NCBI GenBank assembly: GCA_003508835.1
Contig: PUFA01000003.1
Location: 8,967,501-9,031,500, forward strand
Source: Eonycteris spelaea
Taxonomy: Eukaryota > Chordata > Mammalia > Chiroptera > Pteropodidae
Length of the DNA: 64,000 nt
Reading direction: 5' to 3'
Part shown: in pieces, positions 1 to 12,056 of the stretch
Position numbering within the stretch: position 1 is the stretch's first letter
How the letters are laid out: each line of letters starts with the position of its first letter
The notes under the pieces: generated by a model
Told to the model about the DNA's origin: nothing
The model's database searches: none
Seen by the model: only the letters and a program-made list of their open reading frames with translations
Made by a program: the position numbers and the translations under genes

Positions 1-1078
1 TAATCTTTCCATATTTGCATAGTCTTGCTCAGCATCTTTTTAATCTTGACCATTAGAATTAGATAATATAAGGTTGCTATTCTGCAAATGGCTGGAAGCT
101 TGTCCTAGCTTCCTGAAACTTTTCTTTCTTTCTTATATTTTTCAAATATAGGTGCTTTTCTTTAGGTATTGCTCAGAAATGCTCGTAAAGAATTTAGATT
201 TAAAAACAAAAACTTGTCAAAAAGTGAAACGTGGCAAAAATCAATTTCCTTTCATTGTCAAAACTGAAAGAATTACAAAAGCAGTTACCCTGAAGAGTGG
301 TAAAAATGTTTATCCACTTTTTAGCCCTTATGAAAATGTTCATAATGTAATACTCAACTTTTGGGGGGCAAGAAACCATGTGTGTGAAAATATATGAAAA
401 ATCATTAAGCTATAAACCTGTTTATTTTTCTCTAAAATATTTTTATAACTTTAAATGAGTGCACTAAATTTCACATATATCATTTTCCATTTAGAGAAGG
501 AGAATACTAGAAAGAGATTTTAGGGGAGCTGATGAGCCATTCTCCAAAAAACGTCCCCAGAGACCTGTTCGAATTTCCGAATTTGAGGGAAAAAGGGATT
601 TGTTTGGGAAGGAGGAGAGATACTGCATGACTCTAAATGTAAAAGGATTTGAGGAATTTGACCTTTCTTCAAACTAGTTCAGGAGCTAGGAACACTGCCA
701 TCTTATTGCTAGAACACACCATCAGACAATCAGTCAGAACGGCCCGGCCACCATGAGTGAAAGCTCTCTGCTCGCTGTTTGTTCGTCCCGCGCTCATAAA
801 AATGAAAGTCAATAGTTAAAATTAAAATGGATGAAAGAATAACTGAAGGAAAAGAGGTGGGTGCCTTGGGAACCCCAAATTGGCATCTTGCAAAGTCCTT
901 AAAGTAGGTCTTAGGGAAGAAGAAGCTGAAAGGAGATGGGAGATGCAACTGATTCAAGGGCCGAAACCGAAAAGAACGGCGCCCACAGCAGGGTTCTGGA
1001 GAAGGGCTGCTAGACTTCTCAACGCTAGTCAGAATCCAGGAGGATCATTTAGTAGCCTTGCCAAATTCTACTCAAAAA
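1..1078. other. Unannotated AT-rich non-coding stretch
   Basis: No gene, RNA or repeat that I can name. Short open frames occur (an 81-codon one at 152-397), but they have no recognisable domain and no splice or promoter context. The composition is ordinary AT-rich mammalian intergenic or intronic sequence. Confidence 0.5.
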
Positions 1079-1080
1079 CC

Positions 1081-1118
1081 AAAACAACAACAACAACACA
1101 ACAACAACAACAACAACA
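1081..1118. repeat. (CAA)n microsatellite
   Basis: About twelve CAA/ACA units with one interruption (an ACAC step near 1098). It creates a polyglutamine-like run in one + frame, which is a by-product of the repeat and not a protein feature. Confidence 0.9.
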
Positions 1119-1683
1119 CCCATATTCAGGCATATCTAGAAATGATGATTTTCCTTTGGTTGATTTAAATTGCCAAGTTCGTGTCTAGATTTTACTGTTA
1201 TCAAAATCTTTATTAAGTCAAAGTTTTAACTCAATTTGTTGTGATACAGTTTTGACTACCATAGTCAAATATTCTTGAGAGCATCCAGCTCTAAAACAGA
1301 ACAGAATAGTTCTGGAAGTTATTCACCAGTTCACTTCTACAGAGCTTATTTTGTTCTCCTATAAGAATGGTAAGGAGAAAACTATTTCTCAGCATCTTTG
1401 GCAGTGCCCTTTCATTCTTAGTAAATGGCCAGGATTCAACGAACTATGACAAATACCCTTTCAACCCCGGACCCAATGCCGAGGCCTTTTGGCTGTTCAG
1501 GGTAGGATGTCTTTGAGTGCTGTGGCTCATGCCATTCTTTGGCATAGAGAACTGGTATCTTCAAATTAGCACCTTAAATGGAGTTTTTCAACTACCATGA
1601 CCCCTTTCTATCTCTTCACATGTGTGTGTGTGGCGAGGGGGAGGGGAGACACGAGATGAAATATTAAATATATTCTTCTCATA

Positions 1684-1983
1684 CAGCACTATACAATAGA
1701 AGTACAATGTGAACCACATAGGTACTTTAAAATTTTCAGGTAGCACATTAAAAAATTATAAGAAATAGGTGAAATTAATTTCTATATTCTGTTTAACCCA
1801 ATATATCAAAAACATTATCATTTCAGCATAACAAGTTATTAATGAGATATTATTATTTTTTGTACCATGTCTTTGAAATGCAGTATGTATTTTACACTTA
1901 CAGCACATCTCAGTTTGGACGAGGCACATTTCAAGTGCTCAGTGGCCACACGTGGCCAGCTGCTATTCGATTGCACAGTGTGC
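1684..1983. mobile_element. hAT-Charlie MER1-group non-autonomous DNA transposon
   Basis: Close to full length at about 300 bp. The left end (CAGCACTATACAATAGAAG) and right end (inverted form near GATTGCACAGTGTG) are diverged terminal inverted repeats. The interior carries phrases typical of the MER1 group: a conserved block at 1768-1806 around AACCCAATATATC, ACACTTACAGCACATCTCA at 1896, and TTTCAAGTGCTCAGTGGCCA at 1930. No transposase is present and no clear 8-bp target duplication was found. It is a dead, pre-eutherian-radiation element. Confidence 0.8.
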
Positions 1984-2269
1984 GTCTAAAACATGGCCCC
2001 TTAGCAAACAATATCCCATTTAAAATGCCTGCCTTCTAATATTTCAGCTCCCAATCTGAATATGTTTTTCTTTACAGAAGTCCACACATATAAATATTTT
2101 AATCTAAATTCTAACACAGACAAACACACACACGAACATATACACAAACTAAAAGCTGGGCTGTAATGACCTATCTGGATTTCCTTCTAAATTTACTTGA
2201 AAAATAAAATATTTCCTCTCTCCAGTGCTTTCTGAAGGAGCATGTGTTCCTATTATCTTGCACATTAAT

Positions 2270-2415
2270 GGGTTACCGTATTTAGTGTTATCAGAGCTGC
2301 TGACTCACCGCCCATGAATGGCCCTGCTGCCCATGGTGATTGTTTGACAGAATGCCAATAACGCGCTGCCCACGGCTTCTGAAAAGCTGACCTTGTAACA
2401 ACATCCACATTCTTT
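2270..2415. promoter_or_regulatory. Candidate conserved regulatory block
   Basis: This segment differs from its flanks: higher GC, two CpGs in ACGCGC, and no repeat signature. It holds closely spaced homeodomain-type words, TGATTG then TGACAG two bases later (2337-2350), which resembles a Pbx/Meis composite, followed by CCAATAA. This is a composition and motif impression only; conservation was not measured. Confidence 0.25.
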
Positions 2416-3289
2416 GGGATGGTTTTGCTGACATGTTCTCAACTCAAAAACAGTTTTTAAAACAAAAGTATAATGAAGTATTGAGCTTCTAAAAGCAGTT
2501 GTATTTTAGTTCATTAAATTATCTAAGTATGTCAGGGGGTCAAAACAGCAAGGAAATGAGCATACAGAGGGAGCCATCCTAGAAAGTTGACATTTGAGCT
2601 ATAAGCATATTATACTTGGGGGCAGTGTTCTAAGATAACATGAGCATCCAGACGAAACAAAGCTGTCATGGAATCTATTTTTTAACTTTCTCAAGAATCT
2701 TTATTAGTTCTAGATTAGTGATCTATGTGAAATTCTATTTTTTTTCAGAATTTCAAAATTTATCCCATTTCTCACTATAAAAATGTTTTCCTCAAGTTAA
2801 GCTTCTAAATAAAAAGATATAAGATGCTCTTCATTAATTATAAGTGCTGAGCTACTATTAAATAATTAAAATAGGGATCAAATTAGCCAGTAACTACTAG
2901 ATACCACTTTAGCTAGTGGATAGGATGATCCTTCACACTGTACTTATCTATACACATAAAACACAACATATACCTCCCAGCATGTACTGCTAACCCTGTG
3001 TTCTGTTCCAGTGCAAGTTTTTAGATTCTTCTCTTCCTGGTGACTAAAGATAGAATTCATGTCTTCAAAGTCTCAAGCCTACTCAAGATGGTTTCTCTGC
3101 TCCTTATTTCTGTAGCCTATTATCTCAGAGTCAAATATGAACTTATAGTAGAATTATCATGTGGTTCAGGTCTCACACACAATAGCCAGAGTCTGTGTTG
3201 CTGATTTTAGTGAATTTTATTTAGATGAAAGTTTTCAATAAATAAACAGAATGAATGAGTGTTCAGCTAGTTGTTTTGGCACTCTCTAA

Positions 3290-3304
3290 CCACTAGAGGG
3301 AGAT
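3290..3304 (+). promoter_or_regulatory. CTCF-like motif
   Basis: CCACTAGAGGGAGAT fits the CTCF core CCASYAGRKGGCRSY except for A in place of the C at position 12 and a weak 3' end. It was read by eye; no matrix score was calculated. Confidence 0.25.
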
Positions 3305-4042
3305 CAAGGCTCCTCTCTATCCTCTTTTCCCACCCTCGTGCCCCTAAGGAGTGGTGATAGAGATGAGTCAAGTGCAAAGGTTATATTGGTCCATGAGATG
3401 GACAGGAAATGAAATTATATCTTTGGCGAAATCCAAAATTTGGCAGCTTGCAGACTCTGCCAACATTTTGTTTGTCCTATACAGTTTGAGGCAACATTTT
3501 TAAATTTGAAGATTTCATGTAAAAACCTGAATTTCTACCCTGAACTGGAAAATAGGAAGATGTGGCCATCCTGGGACCATGCCTCTCCACATGGCACAGG
3601 GAAAGGGGGGGTGCTTTCTTTAAACAGGGCACACTCATTGAAACTCTATCACTACCACTCCCTATTATTTTTCCAACAGTGAGACCAAATATCATGTTAC
3701 TTATAAATAAGTTTACATTGTTGTTTTCTGTTAAGAGCTGTTTTGCTTTTCTGTTTGTTTTTTTTTTCCCCCGTATTCATGTCAATAGCAAAGTGGTAAA
3801 AATAAAAATAGATCAAGTGAACCTCTTATAATTTCATTGAAAATAAGAGTGTATTTCTTGGAGGCAGTAAAAAAATATTCAGAGGGGTAAAATATGCAGT
3901 GTGCCTGGGTCTCTTTGACTTATATCCACCAATTTCCCATATAACATCAGTTAGATGAGCCTATGAGCTTAGAGTTTTCCAGCACTCACTTAAGGATCTC
4001 TGCTAAATTCCTGTCTGTGAGAGTGCAATGTACACATAGACA

Positions 4043-4087
4043 TATGTATGTGTGTGTGTACATGTGCACACACACACACACACACAC
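4043..4087. repeat. Compound (TG)n/(CA)n microsatellite
   Basis: A TG run at about 4049-4058 followed by a CA run at 4066-4087. Alternating purine-pyrimidine in both halves makes a small potential Z-DNA or cruciform-forming tract. Confidence 0.9.
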
Positions 4088-4691
4088 TTTTTTATTGAGG
4101 AAAATACTCTCTTTCCTCCTTTTTTCCTTAAAGGCCATTTTCTTGAATTCAGTTTTCTCCACAAGTAATAAAATCTAGAAGATTGTGATTAGGTCAAGAG
4201 TAAACATTCTAAGAAAAGACAATTCTTGCATTTGTTCTAGGCCTTAGGCAAAAGGGGTCCCTGTAACTCCTCATGATCTAGCTTCCTGGTCATAGTGTAA
4301 CCCATTGGCAACGTCCTCTTCCCTCACATGCAGGCAGCAGATCGGGGATTGGGAGATGTTGGGTCCCAGTCAAAGTATCACTTCTCATTTGTCATCACTA
4401 ACTCTTTTAACTACCAAGAACTATCTCTCATGACTGACTATCTCTCAAGACTGACTACGCAAGCAAGGATTTGCAAAATCCTCTTACAAGGGGCAAAAAT
4501 CCATCTTTGTATTCAACATAGAAGGAAAAACACGTATCTTCATGTAGTTTGTACTCACAGAGGAAATGCAGAACTAAAATTGGATTGGAGTAGATAAACA
4601 GATTACAACAAACACAGCTGATATTCTGATTTACTCACATTGCTTCTTGATCTCAAAAAGAAGCGATGATGTAAATATTAATGATCATAGT
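4088..4691. other. Unannotated non-coding stretch
   Basis: No gene, RNA or repeat recognised. An 89-codon open frame at 4328-4597 has no recognisable domain and is treated as chance. Confidence 0.45.
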
Positions 4692-4900
4692 TGACATCTG
4701 TTGAGTTTACTATGGGTCATGCACTATACTAAGTGATCTCTTTTAATCCTTGGAACAATTCTGTGAGGTAAGAGCTGTTCTTAGTTCTGTGTCAGAGGTG
4801 TGGAAAATGGAGCTTGGAGTGGTTAAGTAACTTGCCCAATATCACAAAGAGATTGAATCAGGAATGAGAAGAAATTTTCCAATGGTTCTGTTCAACCTCA
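4692..4900 (-). repeat. MIR SINE, antisense
   Basis: Reads as the complement of MIR: a diverged form of the transposon's 3' part (GTTGAGTTTACTATGGGTCA), then TTTTAATCCTTGGAACAATT, then GTTAAGTAACTTGCCCAA from the conserved core. Heavily diverged, as usual for this ancient tRNA-derived SINE. Confidence 0.8.
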
Positions 4901-4944
4901 GAGCCTTCACCCAACCACCTTACTATGTTCCTTTCCTTTCAGGG

Positions 4945-6025
4945 TAATGGTTCTCAAAGTGAAGTCCCCAAGACACTTTCAGGGGGTTCTGGGGGTCAAA
5001 ACTATTTTACTAGTAACTCTAATATGTTATTTGGCATTTTTGTTATGTGGACATTTGCACTGATGACATAAAAGTAAAGATGGGTAAAACTACTGAGGGA
5101 CAATGGTTGTCTGGAAATAAGATTTGTGTGCAAACTGAGCTAGCCACTTCTTTCTTAGAAAACATGTTTACTTGGTTATTTAGACATGGTATCTGGGAAT
5201 GATTTCCTTGAAAATAAATGAAGCGAGCCTATCACTTCAGAGGAAACTTAACAGTGTTTTCTGACAAAGATAAAATTCCAACTGTTAAATAAAAATTAGA
5301 ATTTTGGAAAACTTACTGCCACTGTGAGCTTGAAAGTTTCCCAGTACTTAAAAGATTTTTCTGATGAGATTGAGGTGATATTAACAAATAGGACTTTTTT
5401 GATATTGAAAATGAAGTGTATCAACATGAAAGGTCTGCATAAATCAGTGAACCAATACTTTTCAGAGACTGATTCATGATGTTATAAAATAAAACATAAA
5501 ATTTAAAAATCTATACAAAATATGGATAACAGATTTTAATGTAACAGACTATGCAAAGTTCATTGATATGGTCCAGATTCCACATTGTAGCTCACCTTTA
5601 AGAAACAGCCACTTATCTGAAGGCTTTGAAAATATTCTACCTTTCAAACTACCCATCATTGTAAGTTTGAAGTTTCTTTCTATTCTTCAACCAAAACAAC
5701 AGATTGCAATAGGTTAAATGCAGAAGCAGATATGCAAATCCGGCTACCTTCTTTCTATTAAGCCAGACGTTAAAGAGATTTCCAAAATGGTAAAACTATG
5801 CTATACTTCTCACTACATTTTGGGGGTTGGGAAAATGTTGCTATGTTATTAAAAATAGATATTATTTGTGTCATTTCATGGGTTTATCATCATTATATAA
5901 ATAAATTCATAAATAAATATTTTTTAATTTCTAAGCCAGTTCTAATAAGGTAAATATTGATAGGTGTAACATACATGAACAAAAGATCTTTGAGGTCCTC
6001 AGAACAAAATGTTTGAGAACCTATG
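4945..6025 (+). mobile_element. hAT-Charlie transposon (Charlie8-like) with transposase remnants
   Basis: A 1,081-bp decayed DNA transposon. Its ends match as inverted repeats (TAATGGTTCTCAAAG at the left; complement CATAGGTTCTCAAAC at the right) around the Charlie signature GGTTCTCAAA. The flanks 4937-4944 and 6026-6033 agree at 6 of 8 bases, as expected for a hAT 8-bp target duplication. The middle of the + strand, about 5215-5800, retains broken hAT transposase C-terminal coding sequence (for example KLEFWKT near 5295 and the region around AACCAATACTTTTC), with stops and frameshifts. The central transposase and N-terminal DNA-binding region are missing. I place it near Charlie8, the family related to the GTF2IRD2 transposase-derived domain, but another Charlie family is possible. 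Confidence 0.82.
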
Positions 6026-6033
6026 GTGCAGGG

Positions 6034-7719
6034 TATAGTATCATTTTTATTTTTAACTCTAAATTGGCATGGCAACTTACCAATGCCAAATTAAATGCTA
6101 TATCTTATATCTCCATTTTTAAAAAAGACACTCATCGCCTCTGAGTCAGATGAAAATGGTAAGTCAGGCTTCCAGTAACCTTCAGGTGGCTACTAAGGCA
6201 TATGGCATATTTGAGGCCATTAGTCAAGGTAGAAATGAGTCACTGAAGGGCAAAGCCAAAATGTTTCCCAGAATTAGATCCTTCTGTCTCTTGATGATTT
6301 CCAAAAATAGCATTTCTTTGTCTAAGAAAGCACCTGTCCATATTATACATGTAACTGTTTTTTTCCCGGGGAAACAAAATATACAAGATATATTGCAAGC
6401 CAAAAAAAAAAAAAAAATTAAGCACCTGGTTTTCATGCCAAAGAGTTTGTCACTGAAATTGTGTCCAAATAGCACTGCAGTAGCATAGATGTTTTATGAA
6501 ACTGAGCTTTCTGATTAGGTTTTATACATATTAAAGAAAAGTCATGTTTTCAAAAAATGTAGAATTCTATGTGCTTAGTACAAAATTTAAATTTAGGATA
6601 TTTGTGGGAAGGTATGGTACTGTGCATGCAAACATTTACTCTCCTATATCTTTCCATTTTTAATGTTATTAATGTAACTGGTAAAGGTCTTAGAAAACTT
6701 TTTTTTTTTTTGCTTTTTCCCCCCTAAATCCAGTTTCATGATTCCTTCTCTTCTTCCTTACTTTCTCTCTCTCTCTCTCCTTTTTTTTTTTGTTTTGTTT
6801 GTTTGTTTTGCTCTTTACATCATGGTAAAATCAGACACACTTATATCAAATCACATTGTATCAATGTCTTACAAGTGATCAAAGCTTCAACAAATGAATG
6901 AATATATAATATGAGCAAGACGTCAATGGTCATTTACCAGGGAAATTTCACTAGAATCTATGCTATACATCCATGTGGCTAAGTAAAAAATTTGTCTTTA
7001 AAAATTAATTGGATAAATATTTGACACATCACATTTTGATTTAACCCTCAAAGTTTAATATCTTTTTTTTTTTTTTTGACCAATTTGGCAAGGGTACCGA
7101 GCTGCAAGAGACAAAGTGCTGCACTTGGGTAAACATTTTTTCCTGGTCAGTAAAAATATGGTAATCTTTCTGCCTTACTTGGAATTAATTTCAACATGGA
7201 GAATTTAAAGGTTTAATGAGATCACCCCTCTGGGGTAGTTTTGGCCTGCACTGTGCTTCGGTTGCATATTGTTCTACGTAAGAATTAAAAAGAGATTTCC
7301 ACCTAAGAAAACTTAAGAGCTTCAGTGCAGTGATTGTTTAAGTGATTTTGCAATTGTATATTTTAAAAGGTACAAAATGAGTTAATCATTCTTTTTAAAA
7401 GCGTATTCTGAGAAAATGACTATTTTCTGATATTTTGAGATACATGGGTTTCGTACAGTAGAGGTTTCTACAACCAAATATCACTACTATAAAATAAAAT
7501 GATCTACTGCTTACCCTGAAATGTAACAAAAATGTGTTCTGTGTGAATGAGTGTATATGAAGTACACAAATAAACTAAAGAAGCATTTGGTGATTATGTA
7601 GGTCCCATATCTCATAGGAGTCATATCTTTTATTTAGCAAGTTTGATAAAATAATCTCATAACCATAAAAGAGGAAGTATTTATGCTGAATATTTATGGA
7701 TTACTAATAATAGGAGAAC
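6034..7719. other. Unannotated AT-rich stretch with T tracts
   Basis: No gene seen. It contains A/T homopolymers at about 6402-6416 and 7063-7077 and a pyrimidine repeat block described separately. The open frames at 6150-6488 run through the A tract in several frames and are not credible. Confidence 0.45.
6698..6812. repeat. Pyrimidine-rich simple repeats: T run, (CT)n and (TTTG)n
   Basis: A T run at about 6698-6710, CT repeats at about 6765-6780, then a T run grading into TTTTG/TTTG units to 6812. These are low-complexity sequences without other structure. Confidence 0.8.
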
Positions 7720-7779
7720 ACAAAAATTTTTTTTTAAGAACTTGAAACAAAAATATATATAGTTTATAATTCCTCAGGG

Positions 7780-7990
7780 TCATTAAAAGTATTTTTGTAT
7801 ATGTGCATGAGCATAAACATATATGTGTATATATAATTGGAAGTAACGTGTAAAAAGTCTTCATAGATTCCTAGGAACTGTCTCTGGGTAGGGGAATGTG
7901 GATGATAGGAGTTTTTTTTATATAATTTATTGTATTTCCCACATTTCCTGAAAGGAAAGTTACTTTGATTAAAAATAACACAACTTTATA
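7780..7990 (+). repeat. Old L1/HAL1-type 3' UTR fragment
   Basis: The string CTGTCTCTGGGTAGGGGAAT, followed by a T run and by TGATTAAAAATAA at the end, resembles the 3' untranslated end of L1ME/HAL1 elements. Very diverged; subfamily not assigned. Confidence 0.45.
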
Positions 7991-7999
7991 AGTTTCCAG

Positions 8000-9435
8000 C
8001 CATCTCTTGATCCATTTTTTTTTAAACTTGCCTATTCATAAATATTAGCTCATTTTTTTTACATTTCTTATTTTGGAAAAGAAAAAAAGTGAGTTTTTAG
8101 CAATTGAGCTCCTCTGTGAGCTCATCTGTAGGTGCTGGGCAAGTCATTAAACATGGGGAGAAATATTCTTTTAAAATGCAAGTATCATTTGGGTTAGCAA
8201 CTGCCTTAACTTTAAGTAAGATGCAACAAAAAGGAAGACAAAGGTATTCCCTCTAAAAAAAAAAAAAAAATTCGTGTAGGAAACAGAACTGAGAAATCCT
8301 TTATAAACCACCTACTTGGTTCTCAGCACCTTTAAAGAGTTGACTGATTACCCAGCTAAACTGATGTTGACAGGCAAGTCACCATATTTTTTCTTAAGCG
8401 TTTCTGAATGTCAGCAGGACTCTAGCTTTATGGTGTAAAAATATTCTACATTCAGGGCTGAATGTATATGTTCGTGCTTTCTGACAGCTATTTTGTCCAA
8501 ATGTTATTATTCTCTCTGCTTTATCTTATTTTAACCTAAGTGATGAAGTATGATTTTTTTATCCCTGCCTATTAGTGAAATGTCAAAAGTGAAATGCAGT
8601 ACTCTGCTACTGTCTTTCACTTGCTCAAATATCGTCTTGCGATCCTGTTATGTATTACAGGGAATATTAAAGTAGGTGACTGAGAAGTGAGGCAGGCCGT
8701 GACTCTGCTTTCCCTGGATAGGTACCTAGTTTGTAGAATTGTAAAGTACAGCCCACGTTTCTGCTATCCTTGGGCTATAATTTGATGGAAAGGAATTACA
8801 GAAGCACAGCTTCCTCTGAGATCAGATTAATTTCCCTGATTATTTGGCCAAAGACTTAAAAACTTCACAGAAATGTAGGTGGCTGAGTAGCACAGAGCAG
8901 ATGGAGCCGGTCTCAACAGCACTTCCCTTGGCTCCCAGAATCCCTGGCTGCAGGGTCCACCAGACTGTGTGGTTTTGCCCTTCTGCGACAGGCCACACTG
9001 GATCTGCACAGCTGAGCTGTCCCAATGCTGCAGCCTCTTTATCCTAGGAGCTTGAAGTAACAATCTATGCCCTTAATAGGAAATATGTTCAGACATCCAA
9101 GACCTTCCTGTTGCTCAGGCTGAGCTCTGCGTCAACAAGAACAAATCTTATAACAGAGAGGCTGCCCAGGTTTCCCTGAGCATTCTGTCTCCAGCCTTAA
9201 AGCAGACAGGCCCATCTCCCAGCTGTCCTCACCCTGACTCTGACCTAGCATCCTTCCTTCTGAATATAGTCCAAAGGCCACCATTCCAAAACCACTTTGC
9301 CATAGCTTTCTACACCACTTTGACATTCTTAGGCCAGTAACTAATAATCTGGTGAAATGACCTGAATACGTTTATACCACTACTCTATGTAGGAACCAAG
9401 TGAGAAAATGCTGAGCTTTGTGTTTGCTACTTATT
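8000..9435. other. Unannotated non-coding stretch
   Basis: No gene recognised. It contains a 16-base A tract at 8257-8272. Several 60-78-codon open frames overlap on both strands at 8827-9063 and at 9132-9326; none has a recognisable domain. Confidence 0.45.
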
Positions 9436-9439
9436 CACC

Positions 9440-9760
9440 ACATTAATCAAATAAACATTCAGTGAGGATTATTCATCATTAAAGATGACTTGTTAAAGGT
9501 GATGAAGAAATAAATAAGACAATCCTTGCCCTCCAGTTGCACGCATTGAGAGAGAGAAGAAATTTATGGCAGTTGTACATGGTAACGTGTGCTCCAGTAA
9601 AGGAACGCGGTGGGTGGTGTGGAAGCACCAAGGTCTGGGTATGGAAAAGTAGCTCTAAGAGTAGAGCTGGGAGGTGCAGGAAGGAGCTCGATGTGCTGTA
9701 GAGCTGGAACAGGCTTCAGAAGAGGAAATAGGCCAGAGGTTTGGATGGGACCTGTAGTAA
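9440..9760 (-). repeat. L2 LINE fragment, antisense
   Basis: Resembles the complement of the L2 3' region: a diverged form of the terminal segment near 9450-9500 (ACATTCAGTGAGGATTATTC, then AATAAATAAGACAATCCTTG and CCCTCCAGTTGCACGC), followed by purine-rich sequence to about 9760. Highly decayed. Confidence 0.5.
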
Positions 9761-9787
9761 AATTATAGGGACGTGAACAATTCAGAC

Positions 9788-9966
9788 CAGGGTTCCTAGC
9801 TTATGCACTGCTGTCATTTCAGACTGGATAATTACTTTTCAGGGGGGCTGTTCTGTGCATTATAGGATGTCCAGCAGCATCCCTGACCTTCACCTCCCAG
9901 GTCCCAGTTGCAGCTGCACTCCCTCCACAACAGAAAATGTCTCTAGATTTTGCCAAATGTCCCAGT
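9788..9966 (+). mobile_element. MER20 (hAT-Charlie) DNA transposon
   Basis: Starts with the MER20-like end CAGGGTTCCTAGCTTATGCA. It contains the diagnostic core GGGGGGCTGTTCTGTGCATT, then ATAGGATGTCCAGCAGCATC near 9862, and ends in GCCAAATGTCCC. About 180 bp remain; the far inverted repeat is lost or too diverged. MER20 copies are known to have supplied regulatory sites in placental mammals, but nothing here shows that this copy is active. Confidence 0.85.
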
Positions 9967-9969
9967 AGA

Positions 9970-11645
9970 CAGAAGCCAGGAGGGCTAGAGATGGAGCTGC
10001 CTCTAGATTAGACAACTGCTTTTGATAACTGCCTGTGAGGAACAGGTTGAAATAGAAGCCACGTCTTGGTGGAGGAAGAAGAGCAAAAACTGAAGCGCCT
10101 TCGATCAAGATGCTATCAAAGTTGCAGCTTTTACTGCAGTCATAGGTCCCAGTTAAGATGTGCAACCTGAGCCATCCTGTGGGGTACTTTAACATAGAGC
10201 CTCTACTTGAGCCTTGTCTCATCTTCCTCCCAGTCTGTTGTAGTCTGTGATGACCTGGGGAACTGGGCAAAAAAACTAAAATGCAAAATATCCTTCCCAA
10301 AATTACCACGTAGAGGAGCAGCAACCAGTAGTGTGATTCTAAGAGTCTCTAGGCTAATACCAAAGGATTTATTGAACAACTGCATTGTCAAATCTGGTTG
10401 GCTCTAAGTTTGTCTATGTGTGTGAACTTATATATAACTTCGTTACTTTATAAATAAACGTATATATAAGACTTATAAGGTTTTTCATGTATTTTCTGAT
10501 GCCATGGCTTGGAGAGCCGAATTCATGAGAGGGGGATATTTTTAATATATAATTTTTTCCCAGATGCATAGGTCTAATTTACCTGAACCTCAATTTTTAA
10601 AAAGTAGTATGTACTTTATGAAAAGAAAAGATATCTGAAAGTAGTACCATTGTAATAATATATTTAATTCAAAGAATTCCAAATACATGTATGTACCTAG
10701 AATCTAAATACAAAGAAGGATGGTTGGATTCTAATGTGGCAGAACAAGGTTAGTCGTGTCATGAAAACTTCTTTATCTGCTGTTAAATGAATCTCATGCA
10801 ATAATGAATATATCTGAGACCTTGGATTAGAAGCAGGGGGAGTTATTGCATAGAATTTTCTCTGTGAACCTAAAATTATAGGTTGCCCAAAGCCATGAAG
10901 CTAAATAATTGTTGCAATCAGTTTAAATAACCTTGGTTAAAGAAAATAATTGGCAGAGGAAAGCACAGGCGTGGCGCTAGCACCTACGCCCCACCCAGGA
11001 CTCAGAGCTAGGCTCCTTCTGTCTCTTCTTTTTCCACTCCCACTGCCATCAGAAGCCTTCTCCCCTTTATTTTCTGTGATTCTCCTCTACACCCATTCTT
11101 TTCCTTCGTTTTAACCTGGGATTCCCTGTGCTTCAAATTTCTGCTGCTTCCAGCCTTCCAGCCATCTAGCCCCTGGGAAAGTAACACCAGCTTGTGTGTT
11201 GCCAAACAGGAAAGAGACAGAGAAAGAGGAAGAGAGAGTGGTGGGAAAGACTAGCTGATGGAGGTGGTGAGCAGCGTGGCTGGGTCACTACCAAGCAGAG
11301 GGACAGGGAGTCTGTGCATTGGAAACTGCAGTCTCTTTCAGTTCTCATCTGTAATTTTTTTTCCAGAAGGCAAAAGCTTTAAAATCGTTCAGCTTCGTTA
11401 AGAAACATAACAGTTTTACGAACTATTTACTATTTATGTTATTACTGTACAACATAATAAATCATATGGATATCCACTTCTGGCTGCGTAAGCTTAAACC
11501 AGTAGAGGAAATGCTGGTCTAGGAAACTGATTCAACTTTAATTTCCTTGCCTTTAGTAGAAATTATGGCAATGCAGTATTCTAGAAAATTACCTACTTGG
11601 AAAACATAGAAGATTCATATTTTTCTCCTTCTGTGTTTTTAATCA
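9970..11645. other. Unannotated non-coding stretch
   Basis: No gene seen. The 144-codon minus-strand open frame at 9890-10324 ends inside MER20 and has no recognisable protein. About 10855-10880 (TTCTCTGTGAACCTAAAATT) resembles an old L1 3' end. 11190-11300 is purine-rich. Confidence 0.45.
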
Positions 11646-11649
11646 ACTT

Positions 11650-11780
11650 AAAACACAGAGCAGGTTAGAAGCCTACGGTTCAAGGCCACTCTCTGTTACT
11701 AATCAGCTGCTTAATCTTGCACATTTTACCCCTCTGGGCCTCACCATCCTCATCTGTAAAAAAAACTTCTGGCACAATGT
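11650..11780 (+). repeat. MIR SINE fragment
   Basis: Contains the MIR core in sense order: a diverged CACTCTCTGTTACTAATCAGC segment, TGCTTAATCTTGCACATTT, then CTCTGGGCCTCACCATCCTC and ATCTGTAAAA. The 3' third is absent. Confidence 0.75.
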
Positions 11781-11929
11781 CCATTTTCCTAATTTTTCTT
11801 ATAGTAAATGAAAACCAAAGTTCTGAGTTGAGTATTATGCTCTAGATCTGCCGTTCTGCTTCCTGTTTCTGTAATAAACATGTAAGTGTGAGTTGCTTAA
11901 CTAAATAAAAGTCTTTTTTCTCATTGCAG

Positions 11930-12056
11930 ATAAATAGAATTTACCAGTCTCTGGATGAAGTGCTTGGGAAGTCTTTAAATGCCATAGTCAACTGCCATTT
12001 CGGAGAAAAGATAGATGGTTTTGGAAAGTTCATGCTGTTTCTTCATTGAATTTTAG
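11930..12056 (+). other. Candidate spliced exon of unknown transcript
   Basis: A 127-base segment bounded by strong-looking splice signals. Upstream lies a branch-like CTTAAC about 29 bases before the junction, then a pyrimidine tract and TTGCAG ending at 11929. Downstream is TTTTAG/GTGAGTGTG at 12056/12057, a near-ideal donor. No repeat covers it. One frame is open from the acceptor for 39 codons (starting INRIYQSLDEVLGKS) and stops at about 12047-12049, ten bases before the donor. I recognise no protein, and a stop that close to a donor fits a non-coding or untranslated exon as well as a coding one. It may also be a chance pair of splice-like words. Confidence 0.3.

Larger units (their letters stand above)
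1984..4042. other. Unannotated non-coding stretch
   Basis: No gene seen. It includes a less AT-rich block at 2270-2415 (listed separately as a regulatory candidate) and a CTCF-like word at 3290-3304. The open frames at 3440-3831 overlap on both strands and have no recognisable product. Confidence 0.45.

Noticed and set aside
9890..10324. 144-codon minus-strand open frame
   Set aside because: Its C-terminal part is antisense MER20; the rest has no domain, and no splice or promoter context supports it.
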